Source of the DNA: Planctomycetota bacterium
GTDB lineage: Bacteria > Planctomycetota > Planctomycetia > Pirellulales > PLA5
Reading direction: 5' to 3'
DNA: 51,207 nucleotides
NCBI GenBank assembly: GCA_003576845.1
Contig: QEVJ01000023.1
Span: 1 to 51,207 of the forward strand
The notes beneath the pieces are model-generated. The model did no database searches. It saw only the letters and a list, made by a program, of their open reading frames with translations, and was not told the DNA's origin. Of the stretch, positions 36,181 through 44,167 are shown piece by piece. Position 1 is the first letter of the stretch. Each line of letters starts with the position of its first letter. The position numbers and the translations under genes were made by a program.

Positions 36181-37146
36181 ATGAAACGCCTTCGGGCCGC
36201 GGCCGTTCAGTTTCAGCACGCTCCCGGCGACAAAGGGGCGAATTTGGCCACGGTTCGCCGCTTCGTCGAGCGCGCCGCGAGCGACGGGGTGGAGCTGATC
36301 GCCTTTCCCGAGTGCTGCATCAGCGGCTACTGGCATTTGCGCAAGCTTTCGCGCGACGAACTTGCTGCGCTTGCCGAGCCGGTTCCGGACGGACCGACGA
36401 CGCGGGCGGTCGCTCAGATGAGCCTCCGGCAGCGGATGACGATTGGGGTTGGCCTGGTCGAGCTTGCCCCGGACGGGCGGTTGTACAACACGTACGTCGT
36501 CGCCATGCCCGACGGAGCGGTTCGGGCCCATCGCAAGCTCCATGCGTTCGTGAGCGAACATTTATCGAGCGGCGACTCATTTACGGTGTTCGACACGCCG
36601 CACGGTTGGCGACTGGGCGTGTTGATCTGTTACGACAACAACATCGTGGAGAACGCGCGGGCGACGGCGCTTGCGGGGGCGGAGATTCTGCTCGCCCCGC
36701 ATCAAACGGGCGGATGCCGCTCGGGGAGTCCGTATGCGATGAGCGCGATCGACGTGGCGCTCTGGCAGAACCGCGAGCGCGATCCCGATGCGTTGCGGCG
36801 GGAGTTTGCGGGCGTAAAGGGCCGCGAATGGCTCATGCGGTGGCTTCCCAGCCGGGCGCACGATAATGGGATGTTTCTCGTGTTCGCCAACGGCGTCGGC
36901 CAGGACGACGACGAGGTCCGCACGGGCAACGCGATGATTCTCGATCCCTACGGCCGTACTCTCGCGGAGTCGACGGCGCTTGCGGACGACATGGTCGTCG
37001 CCGATCTCGACGCGAGCTTGCGCGAACGGGCGACGGGCGTGCGCTGGATCAAAGCCCGCCGGCCGGAACTTTACGGCTCGCTCGCGGCACGGACCGGGAA
37101 GGAGCAGGACACGCGGACCGTGCGCTTCGAGTACGGCGGAAAGTGA
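36181..37146 (+). CDS. Nitrilase/carbon-nitrogen hydrolase family amidase
   Basis: The protein is 321 residues and hydrolyses a carbon-nitrogen bond, probably an amide. The catalytic triad is visible: Glu44 in LIAFPECCISGYW, Lys119 in RAHRKLHAF and Cys150 in GVLICYDNNIVEN. The rest of the fold shows TIGVGLVELAPDGRLYNTYV and GNAMILDPYGRTLAES, as in the omega-amidase/carbamoylase branches. The substrate cannot be chosen from these motifs. The start at 36181 has no ribosome-binding site because a strong hairpin ends only 3 bp before it, which may limit translation or point to a later start. The stop overlaps the next gene by GTGA, so the two are translationally coupled. Confidence 0.92.
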   Translation: MKRLRAAAVQFQHAPGDKGANLATVRRFVERAASDGVELIAFPECCISGYWHLRKLSRDELAALAEPVPDGPTTRAVAQMSLRQRMTIGVGLVELAPDGRLYNTYVVAMPDGAVRAHRKLHAFVSEHLSSGDSFTVFDTPHGWRLGVLICYDNNIVENARATALAGAEILLAPHQTGGCRSGSPYAMSAIDVALWQNRERDPDALRREFAGVKGREWLMRWLPSRAHDNGMFLVFANGVGQDDDEVRTGNAMILDPYGRTLAESTALADDMVVADLDASLRERATGVRWIKARRPELYGSLAARTGKEQDTRTVRFEYGGK

Positions 37147-37571
37147 GCGCGATGCAGTTTCCGCGGCGCGAGGCAACGGCGTTTTCCACGCTCGTCCGAC
37201 GGTTGGCGGCGGCATTGGCGGCGTTGGTACTCGTGTGCGTCGGTCCGGCTTTCGGCGAAATCGATCTCGCGGCCGCGCCGGATTGGGCGCGTGTCCTATT
37301 GCTCGTCGGCGGGCTGTTGCTCGTGTATCTGGTGTGGCTGGCGCTGCTGCCGTGCCGGGAGGCGCTTTGGACGGTTACGTGGGTATTCGCGATCGCGGCG
37401 TCGGGCGGCGTGTTGACGCTGGCCGTCGTGCTGTTTTCGCCGCGGGATCGGGCGTTGCCGCTGGGCCTGGGCAGCGACCGCGTGGTTGCGATCGCGTGGT
37501 GTGGCGTGTGTGCAACGCTGCTCTGCGCTGCGAGCGTCATGGCCGGACGCCTGGCGTCGACAAGGCGCTAG
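37143..37571 (+). CDS. Small membrane protein of unknown function
   Basis: The protein is 142 residues from a GTG at 37143 (ATG at 37152 as alternative). About four hydrophobic segments are seen, including LAAALAALVLVCVGPAF, VLLLVGGLLLVYLVWLALL and WVFAIAASGGVLTLAVVLF. No family was recognised. It overlaps the nitrilase stop by 4 bp (GTGA), suggesting a linked function or at least coupled translation. Its stop TAG shares a CTAG palindrome with the stop of the convergent gene, so the two coding regions overlap by 4 bp tail to tail. Confidence 0.75.
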   Translation: MSAMQFPRREATAFSTLVRRLAAALAALVLVCVGPAFGEIDLAAAPDWARVLLLVGGLLLVYLVWLALLPCREALWTVTWVFAIAASGGVLTLAVVLFSPRDRALPLGLGSDRVVAIAWCGVCATLLCAASVMAGRLASTRR

Positions 37572-38404
37572 CCTCGGGCGACGACGGCCACGATCACGCT
37601 TGCTTCGGCGTGGGATGCTTCGACGAGGCGCACGTCGAGCCGCACACCGAATGGCAGTGCCTCGGCTACCGCGACCGTCGCGGCGGGGCCGTCAATCGGC
37701 TCGGCGAACACTTCGGGCACGTTCGCAAACGGCGGACAGATGCCGACGTGAACATTCACGGCCCGTGCGCCCGCGGCAAAGCTTGCCCTGGCCATTCCTT
37801 CCAGGACGTCGGCTCCGTCGATGGTTCGCCGCGTCCAGTGCTGCGTCGCGTCGTCGGGCAGGTGCTCTTCGCCGAGTTCGTCGAACGACTGCGGCGCCGA
37901 TTCGCCGGGGGCCGACGTCGCGTCGGCAACGGGTAATTCCGGATCTCGCTGATGGGGCGCGATGGCGTGCGGCCGGTACAGCCACACGAGCGCCGCTTGT
38001 CCGGCAAGGAGCGGACTCCACAATAGCGCCGCGGCGGCGAAGCGCGTTCCGGGCAACGTGATCATCGCGGCGATCAGCACGGCGATCGCCGCCGGCGAGC
38101 CGAGGGCCGCGACATCGGCTGCGGTTATCGTGCGGCCGCGCGAGGCGACGATGCGTCGTGCATGCCGCCACTGTGCGAGCACGGTAAGCGTTGCGACGAA
38201 CATTCCCGCGACCAGCATCGGCGCGACAGGCAGCGGCGACGCGAGCATGCCTTGTGCTCGCCGCGCGGCCAGGACGGCGGCGGCGACGAGCAGCCCGGCC
38301 AGACATGCCCAGGTGACCACGTGAGCGAGGATCGCGGTTGCGGAGCGTCGCGCGAGCGTAAGGGGGCGCGGGGGCGCGGCGATTTCGAGCGGTGCGGCGT
38401 GCAT
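37568..38404 (-). CDS. Membrane protein of unknown function
   Basis: The protein is 278 residues. The N-terminal 140 residues contain about four hydrophobic helices (ATAILAHVVTWACLAGLLVAAAVL, LVAGMFVATLTVLAQW, AAIAVLIAAMITLPG, AALLWSPLLAGQAALVWLY). The C-terminal soluble half (PHQRDPELPVADATSAPGES onwards) ends in two alternating hydrophobic strands, MARASFAAGARAVNVHVGI and VRLDVRLVEASHAEASVIVAV. That half may be a periplasmic or cytoplasmic domain. No family was recognised. It is separated by 225 bp from the DegP gene on the same strand. The stop overlaps the convergent membrane-protein stop. Confidence 0.75.
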   Translation of the reverse strand: MHAAPLEIAAPPRPLTLARRSATAILAHVVTWACLAGLLVAAAVLAARRAQGMLASPLPVAPMLVAGMFVATLTVLAQWRHARRIVASRGRTITAADVAALGSPAAIAVLIAAMITLPGTRFAAAALLWSPLLAGQAALVWLYRPHAIAPHQRDPELPVADATSAPGESAPQSFDELGEEHLPDDATQHWTRRTIDGADVLEGMARASFAAGARAVNVHVGICPPFANVPEVFAEPIDGPAATVAVAEALPFGVRLDVRLVEASHAEASVIVAVVARG

Positions 38405-38563
38405 GTGGGCAGTTTAGCACCGCGGTGGGCCTTGGCGAAGCGCCGTAAACGACGCGACGCACGACGGCGAACCTGCAAGTTCACCGCCGGGCGTCGGTCT
38501 GGCCCGCGTTATGTTACCGCTCGATGTTTCTTTTCAAAGTTTCTTCTCGATGGCCGCCGCATT

Positions 38564-38587
38564 GCCCCCGGTGTGTTCACCGGGGGC
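38564..38587 (-). terminator. Perfect GC-rich hairpin after the DegP gene
   Basis: A 10-bp perfect stem (GCCCCCGGTG with CACCGGGGGC, 4-base loop) lies 43 bp beyond the DegP stop at 38630. There is no U-rich tract, so it is a hairpin that may stop transcription or protect the mRNA end rather than a classic terminator. Confidence 0.45.
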
Positions 38588-38629
38588 TAAATGGGCGACC
38601 GGGGGCCGAATTGGACTTCACTTTCGTTG

Positions 38630-40159
38630 CTACTTGGCGACGCGGAGGACGACGAATCGCGATCCTTGCGCGGATTCGACCAACAGCCGCACGCCTTCGC
38701 TGAGCGGCCGTTTGGCGAGCGTCTTCTCGAACTCGTCGACCGATGCCACCGGGGTTCCATTCACTTCGGTGATGACGTTGCCGGCGGCAAGACTCGCGCG
38801 GTCGGCAATGCTGCCGCGGTCGACCTTCGTGATGACGACGCCCTTGATGTCCTTGAGTCCGAGCTGCTCGGCGGTTTCGGCCGTCAATTCGCCGACCTCA
38901 AAGCCCATCGCGTTGACGCCCGCCGACTCTCCTTCGCCGCCCTCATCTTCGGAGGCGGCAATCCGCCGGCCATAGTCCTTGGGTTGCTCGCGGAGGGTCA
39001 CGTCGATCCGCTGCGGCTTGCCTTCGCGAATTACTTCGAGCGTCCGCGTCTGGCCCATCGGCGTCTGTTCGACTTCCGCGATCAGTTGGCTCGGGCTGGC
39101 GATTTCCTCGCTGCCGAAGCGGACGACGACGTCGCCTTGCTTGAGGCCGGCTTTCTCGGCCGGCGAGTTGGGCATCACCTTACTGACGAGTGCCCCGCCG
39201 CTCGACTCGACGCGAAACTCTTTGGCGAGGTCGGGCGTGAGCGGTTGGATCGCCGCGCCGAGATAGGCCCGCTTCACGGTGCCGTACTTGACGAGCGAAT
39301 CGCTCACGAAGCGGGCGATGTCGATGGGAATGGCAAAGCCGACGCCTTGATATCCGCCGCTGCGGCTGGAAATCGCCGTGTTGATGCCGACGACTTCGCC
39401 GCTGAGATTAATGAGCGGACCGCCGCTGTTGCCGGGGTTGATGGCGGCGTCGGTTTGGAGGAAGTCTTCGCGGTCGGTGAGACCCAAGCCGCGGCCTTTG
39501 GCGCTGATGATGCCGGCCGTGACCGTTTCGGAGAGTCCGAACGGGTTGCCGATGGCCAGGACCCAATCGCCGACCTCGAGCGCCCCGCTGGTTCCCATCT
39601 TCGCGGCCTTGAGCTTGCCTGCGCCCTTGATGCGGACTACGGCGAGATCGGTGCGGTCGTCGGTCTTGATGTCGGTCGCCTCGTACGAACGGCCGTCGCT
39701 CAAGTGGACCGTTACCTTGTCGGCGCCGGCCACGACGTGGCGGTTCGTCAGCACGACGCCGCTCGGGTCGATGATTACGCCGGAACCCATGCCCGATTGT
39801 TCGCGCGGCGAAAACGGCGCGTCGCCGAACATGTCGCCGAAGCGCTCGTCTTCGAAGAAATCCTCGAACGGCGTGCCCTTGAATTGGTCGGGCACGCGCG
39901 GCCGGTTGCCTCGTTCGGCGCCGCGCTCGGTGCGGTGCGGCGTCGTCATCGTCCGGATCGTGACGACGGAGGGAATGACTTCCTTTGCGGCGGCCCGAAA
40001 CGCCGTCGACAAACCTTCGGCGTGCTGCTTGGCTTCGCTATTAGGCGGGACGGCTTCACCGGCGGCCAACTGTCGCCACATGATCGCGGTGCCTCCGGCG
40101 GCGATGGCGACGATCGCCGCGGCCGTTACGAACGGTTTACGGAACGTGTTTGCTGTCAT
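38630..40159 (-). CDS. DegP/HtrA-type periplasmic serine protease
   Basis: The protein is 509 residues from an ATG at 40159 that has GGGAGG 7 bp upstream. It starts with a signal anchor (FVTAAAIVAIAAGGTAI). The trypsin-like domain has the catalytic triad His141 (LTNRHVVAGAD), Asp171 (DDRTDLAVVRI) and Ser245 (INPGNSGGPLINL). Two PDZ domains follow, with YLGAAIQPLTPDLAKEF, NSPAEKAGLKQGDVVVRFG, and GVVITKVDRGSIADRASL. A glutamate/glycine-rich linker (SEDEGGEGESAG) joins the PDZ domains. This is the standard envelope protein quality-control protease and chaperone. It is monocistronic here. Confidence 0.95.
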   Translation of the reverse strand: MTANTFRKPFVTAAAIVAIAAGGTAIMWRQLAAGEAVPPNSEAKQHAEGLSTAFRAAAKEVIPSVVTIRTMTTPHRTERGAERGNRPRVPDQFKGTPFEDFFEDERFGDMFGDAPFSPREQSGMGSGVIIDPSGVVLTNRHVVAGADKVTVHLSDGRSYEATDIKTDDRTDLAVVRIKGAGKLKAAKMGTSGALEVGDWVLAIGNPFGLSETVTAGIISAKGRGLGLTDREDFLQTDAAINPGNSGGPLINLSGEVVGINTAISSRSGGYQGVGFAIPIDIARFVSDSLVKYGTVKRAYLGAAIQPLTPDLAKEFRVESSGGALVSKVMPNSPAEKAGLKQGDVVVRFGSEEIASPSQLIAEVEQTPMGQTRTLEVIREGKPQRIDVTLREQPKDYGRRIAASEDEGGEGESAGVNAMGFEVGELTAETAEQLGLKDIKGVVITKVDRGSIADRASLAAGNVITEVNGTPVASVDEFEKTLAKRPLSEGVRLLVESAQGSRFVVLRVAK

Positions 40160-40565
40160 CGCAATTCCTCCCTTTGCTTGCTTGCGACTTTCCAACCAAT
40201 TTGCCCAATCTGGCCCGATTACCGGCCGTATCACGGATCGTTGCCGCGACCGGCGGAATCTTGCAGGCGGAATTACCGCCAAACTCGATCGAGCGCGAGT
40301 TCGTGGCAGGCGGACCCGCGAGCCTCAATTGGCTGGCCTGCAATCCTTGCATACGCGGGAAAGTTCGCGCCGGTTCGGACGAGCGTTTGCGCTTTCGGGA
40401 CGAGCATTGCGAGGGTGCGTAACTCGTCGAGGGGATGCTCGGGTTCTGCGGAGCGCGAAAAAGCGAGTCCGTGGCGCGGATCGCCCGTGTCGGCCGCCTC
40501 GGCGAGGGAATGGACGTGCGTACACACACGGGTTACACTTCTTTTTTTGCTCGCCGCTCTAGGTT

Positions 40566-40688
40566 GGGGTGGCACTGGTGGCTTGTCCACCAGTGCGGAG
40601 GTGCGAGTGGACTCGACTTCGTATAAGGCGTTTGCCTCGGCAGCGAATTGGCGACTCTCACTGGTGGACAAGCCACCAGTGCCACCCC
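40566..40688. repeat. Perfect 30-bp inverted repeat upstream of dprA
   Basis: A 30-bp arm at 40566-40595 is perfectly complementary to 40659-40688 with a 63-bp spacer (core TGGCTTGTCCACCAGTG). A related sequence lies at 47277. It sits 18 bp before the dprA start codon. Confidence 0.95.
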
Positions 40689-40706
40689 ACGCAACAGAAA
40701 GATCCG

Positions 40707-41846
40707 ATGACCCAAGCTGCCGATGCCGAACGGCCCGACGCTTCCGCCTGGGAGAACCTTCGCGCGGAAGTCCGCCTCGCGCTGACGCCCGGCGTCGGAC
40801 CGCGAACTCGGAATCTGCTACTCGCGCGGTTTGGGGACGCCGAATCGGTCTTCCGCGCCGCCCCGAGCGATCTGCAATCGGTCGGCGGCGTCGGGCCGAA
40901 GATCGCCTCGGCCATCGTCGCGGCACGCGAGATCGACATCGATGCCGAGATCGACATTTGCCGCGAGAACGGCATCGCCATCCTGACGCAAAACGATCCG
41001 CAATATCCGCGGCCGCTCCACGAGATTCCCGACCCGCCGGGCGTGCTGTTCGTTCGGGGCGCGTTGCAGCCGAGCGATGCGCTGGCGGTGGCGATTGTCG
41101 GCTCGCGCCATGCGACGCCATACGGACTGGCTCAGGCCGAACGGCTGGCCGGAGGCCTGGCTCGCGCCGGATTTACCGTCGTCAGCGGACTGGCCCGCGG
41201 TATCGACGGGGCGGCGCATCGGGCGGCGCTTGCTGCCGGGGGACGAACGCTCGCCGTGCTGGGCGGCGGCATCTTGCAGCTTTACCCGCCGGAGCACGCG
41301 CCACTGGCGGCGGAGGTGGCGAACTCGGGCGCGGTCATGAGCGAAGTGCCGCCGCGGATGGCGCCGATGGGCGGCGCGTTTCCGCAGCGCAATCGGATCA
41401 TCACCGGACTGTCGCTCGGAACGATCGTGGTGGAAGCGTCGGACCGCAGCGGGGCGCTCATTTCGGCAAAGCATGCCAACGAGCAAGGCCGCGAAGTGTT
41501 TGCCGTGCCGGGCCGAGTTGACAACCGGATGGCCCGCGGTTGCCATCGGCTCATTCGCGACGGGGCGCGGCTGGTCGAAACGGTCGACGACGTGCTGGAA
41601 GAGCTGGGTCCGCTCGTCGCCCCGGCGACGAAAGCCACGGGCGAGGAAATCCGTCATCCGGCCGAACTGCAACTCAACGAGATCGAGCAGCAGGTATTGC
41701 AGAACATCGACGGCGACGCGACGTCGATCGACGCGATCATCGCCCGCAGCGGATTGCCGACGCACCAGGTGCTGTCGACGATCAGCGTTTTGGAGGTACG
41801 GCGTGTGATCCGGCGGCTGAGCGGCAGCACAGTCGCCCGAATTTGA
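40707..41846 (+). CDS. dprA: DNA processing protein DprA
   Basis: DprA loads RecA onto single-stranded DNA during natural transformation. The protein is 379 residues. An N-terminal helical SAM-like domain (GVGPRTRNLLLARFGDAESVF) precedes the Rossmann core with VAIVGSRHATPYGLAQAERL, VVSGLARGIDGAAHRAALAA and GTIVVEASDRSGALISAKHA, all of which are DprA signatures. The C-terminal winged helix ends LSTISVLEVRRVIRRLSGS. The ATG at 40707 follows the large inverted repeat and lacks a strong ribosome-binding site. Its presence fits many planctomycetes whether or not they are transformable. Confidence 0.95.
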   Translation: MTQAADAERPDASAWENLRAEVRLALTPGVGPRTRNLLLARFGDAESVFRAAPSDLQSVGGVGPKIASAIVAAREIDIDAEIDICRENGIAILTQNDPQYPRPLHEIPDPPGVLFVRGALQPSDALAVAIVGSRHATPYGLAQAERLAGGLARAGFTVVSGLARGIDGAAHRAALAAGGRTLAVLGGGILQLYPPEHAPLAAEVANSGAVMSEVPPRMAPMGGAFPQRNRIITGLSLGTIVVEASDRSGALISAKHANEQGREVFAVPGRVDNRMARGCHRLIRDGARLVETVDDVLEELGPLVAPATKATGEEIRHPAELQLNEIEQQVLQNIDGDATSIDAIIARSGLPTHQVLSTISVLEVRRVIRRLSGSTVARI

Positions 41847-41847
41847 T

Positions 41848-41893
41848 CAGGGGTCGGGGGTCGGGGGTCGGCGAAAGGATTCGCCTCCTACAG
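41848..41893. repeat. GGGGTCGG tandem units followed by half of the palindromic element
   Basis: Tandem GGGGTCGGGGGTCGGGGGTCGG runs from 41850 into GGCGAAAGGATTCGCCTCCTACAG (41870-41893), which matches the right arm of the palindromic element. The left arm is absent, so this is a truncated copy 4. It lies between dprA and ispD. Confidence 0.75.
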
Positions 41894-41997
41894 CGCTTGC
41901 CGAAATGCGATTGTCGCGCCCCTAGCCCCGCGCCCCGCGCCCCGGTGTCCGCTATGATTGGGACACGCGACTTCCTCGACCGATCGAGAGGTGTTTC

Positions 41998-42738
41998 ATG
42001 GCGACGTTCGCAGTCATTCTTCCCGCGGCGGGGAAGAGCAGCCGGTTTGGCGACAAGAACTACAAGAAGCCGTTCGCGCCGCTCGACAGCCGGCCGGTGT
42101 GGATGTATCCGACCGAGAAGTTTTTGGCGCGCGACGACGTGAAGCAGGTGATCGTGGTCATTTCGCCGGAGGACCGCGAGTTTTTTAATTTCAAGTTTGC
42201 GTCGAACGTGGCGATTTTGGGCGTGGACGTGGTTGAAGGCGGCGCGGAGCGGGCGGAATCGGTGGAAAAGGCGCTCGCCCGCGTGAAGCCGGACATTTCG
42301 CACATCGCGGTTCACGACGCGGTGCGGCCGTGCATCACGAACGAGTGGATTTCGCGCGTGTTCGAGGAGGCGCGCAAGACGGGGGCGGCGATTCTTGGGC
42401 TTCCGGTGAGCGCGACACTCAAGCGGGTCGGGGCGAATCGGCAGATCGAAGAAACGGTCTCTCGCGAGCACCTCTGGGAAGCGCAGACGCCGCAGGTGTT
42501 CAAGCGCGAACTGCTGCTCGAAGCCTATGCCAAGCGCGGGTCGTTTGCGGCGACGGACGAAGCCCAGTTGGTCGAGCGGTTGGGCAAACCAGTGTCGGTG
42601 GTGATGGGTTCGGCGATCAATATCAAGATCACGACCCGCGAGGATTTGCGGCTCGCGGAGCAGGCGCTCAAGGCGCTGCCGAAGCCGAAGCTGCCGGGGT
42701 TTTCGCATCCGTTTGGGGATGACGATAAGTGGCGGTAG
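41998..42738 (+). CDS. ispD: 2-C-methyl-D-erythritol 4-phosphate cytidylyltransferase
   Basis: IspD is the third enzyme of the non-mevalonate isoprenoid pathway, making CDP-methylerythritol. The protein is 246 residues. It begins MATFAVILPAAGKSSRFGDK, then HIAVHDAVRPCITNEWI, GLPVSATLKRV and EAQTPQVFKRELL, and ends with TTREDLRLAEQAL. The second half carries TDEAQLVERLGKPVSVV. These match the cytidine-binding and substrate-binding regions. The PAAGKSSRFG motif replaces the usual GxGxRMG, a variation seen in this group. It is transcribed alone. A candidate terminator at 42753 follows. The call is good; a ribitol-phosphate cytidylyltransferase is the less likely alternative. Confidence 0.88.
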   Translation: MATFAVILPAAGKSSRFGDKNYKKPFAPLDSRPVWMYPTEKFLARDDVKQVIVVISPEDREFFNFKFASNVAILGVDVVEGGAERAESVEKALARVKPDISHIAVHDAVRPCITNEWISRVFEEARKTGAAILGLPVSATLKRVGANRQIEETVSREHLWEAQTPQVFKRELLLEAYAKRGSFAATDEAQLVERLGKPVSVVMGSAINIKITTREDLRLAEQALKALPKPKLPGFSHPFGDDDKWR

Positions 42739-42752
42739 GCGGATGGCAAATC

Positions 42753-42780
42753 GGGACAAAAAGACTCCCGTCCCCTTTTT
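42753..42780 (+). terminator. Candidate terminator after ispD
   Basis: A short stem (GGGAC 42753-42757 with GTCCC 42770-42774) is followed by CTTTTT on the plus strand. It resembles a remnant of the repeat at 36082. The stem is only 5 bp, so strength is doubtful. Confidence 0.4.
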
Positions 42781-42790
42781 CGGCAGGCCG

Positions 42791-44167
42791 TCAGCAGCGG
42801 CGATCCCGCTTGCGGATCGATGCACACGCCAGTGCGAACAGTCCTCCCGCGCATAACAGCGTGGCGCTTGCCGGCTCGGGCACCAGCGCGGCCTCGGCAC
42901 GAATGCGCAGATGGGCCACGCCGTCTTCGGCAAACGTCAGACCCGTGACAAACGGTGGATCGGCCAGGGGGTCGGGAACAACGTCGAGGTCGAGGCCGGA
43001 AAGCACAAACCACGATACGCCTTCCGGTACATACGCGTCGAAATCGAACACGACGCCTGCGGTGACAGGATACGTGTGCTCTCCGTTTTCGCCGAAGCGG
43101 ACCGCGAACTCGGTGTCGCCGCCCGGCAGGGCACTGGGAATAAGGAGTTCCGTGGCGCGATTGTGGGCGATGGTGTAGAGATAGGAAGCGGACCACGCCG
43201 GGTCGAAGAACAGCATTCCGTCTTCCCCCTTGCCAAAACCGGCCTCGGCGATGATGGGCGTGGAGAATTCGGCCGATGGCGCGGTGAGGAATGCACCTGA
43301 CACTTCCGCCGGGGGAACTCCCGGTTTGTCGTCGTCGTCGTCATCGTCGTCGTCACCGCCACCAGCGTCGTCGCTTTCTGGGTCAAGCGTGCCCGGGGTC
43401 ACGGCGGCAATCGGCCATTGCGGAGTCTTTCCCGGCAGGCCGCCGCCCGCTGGGCCCGCGACCCAAAGGTATGAAAAAACCAGGAAGTCGTGATTTTCCG
43501 CGTAAGCGGCGCCCAATTCAGCCGCAAAGGACGCATGCCCCTCGTACCCTGGCTCGCTGTAACGGATTCCTGATCCGGATCCGCTGCCGAAATACTGTTT
43601 GCCCGATCCAGGAATGTCAATCGAGAGAACCGTGTTGCCAGTTGATATGTAGCCGTACAGCAGCTTGAAGTCGGTACTTCCGGTGTTGTCATCGTAGTAG
43701 GCCGGCACCGCGATGCTTCCAAAAATGTTGGCCCCTGCGCTAAATCGCTGCCACGGGTCGTTGCTACCGGCGCCAACGTCAAGCGATGCGTTCATAAAGC
43801 CGATGCCAACAGGCGGCGACAAGGTCGAATACACACCCGCAGGAGGAAAAACATGTCCCCCTGACGCGTGAGCACTCGCGCCAGCTATCGCGGCACTCGA
43901 GCCGCCGTATATCCACTCGTCTACCGTAAACCCTTCTTCATCAACGTAGTGCCAGGCCGCGGAGGTGGAAGCATTGAACTCGCCCACGGCTTGGTCCAGA
44001 ATGATCGCCGCCGCCTGGCACCGCGGCGCGGGCGCTAGCCCAAGAAGCACGCCCCAAGCGGCCATCAGCACGAGTCGCTTTGCAGCGGCGAAATTCGTCC
44101 GCCTACGGTCACTGCGGATATTGATTTCGTTCTGGTTCAGGCCCGATCCCATTTGGCGCATCGTCAT
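42791..44167 (-). CDS. PEP-CTERM protein with poly-aspartate tract
   Basis: The protein is 458 residues from the ATG at 44167 (AGAGGA 5 bp upstream). It has a signal peptide (AAKRLVLMAAWGVLLGLAPA) and ends in VPEPASATLLCAGGLFALAC followed by a basic tail (RKRDRRC), a PEP-CTERM sorting signal. The body is glycine-rich and beta-strand-prone, with FMNASLDVGAGSNDPW and KLLYGYISTGNTVLSIDIPG. A run of nine aspartates (GGGDDDDDDDDDKPG) encoded by GTC/ATC triplets on the plus strand links two halves and might bind calcium. No enzymatic motif was recognised. It is the second PEP-CTERM protein in the window, supporting an exosortase system elsewhere in the genome. Confidence in the sorting signal is high. 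Confidence 0.88.
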   Translation of the reverse strand: MTMRQMGSGLNQNEINIRSDRRRTNFAAAKRLVLMAAWGVLLGLAPAPRCQAAAIILDQAVGEFNASTSAAWHYVDEEGFTVDEWIYGGSSAAIAGASAHASGGHVFPPAGVYSTLSPPVGIGFMNASLDVGAGSNDPWQRFSAGANIFGSIAVPAYYDDNTGSTDFKLLYGYISTGNTVLSIDIPGSGKQYFGSGSGSGIRYSEPGYEGHASFAAELGAAYAENHDFLVFSYLWVAGPAGGGLPGKTPQWPIAAVTPGTLDPESDDAGGGDDDDDDDDDKPGVPPAEVSGAFLTAPSAEFSTPIIAEAGFGKGEDGMLFFDPAWSASYLYTIAHNRATELLIPSALPGGDTEFAVRFGENGEHTYPVTAGVVFDFDAYVPEGVSWFVLSGLDLDVVPDPLADPPFVTGLTFAEDGVAHLRIRAEAALVPEPASATLLCAGGLFALACASIRKRDRRC

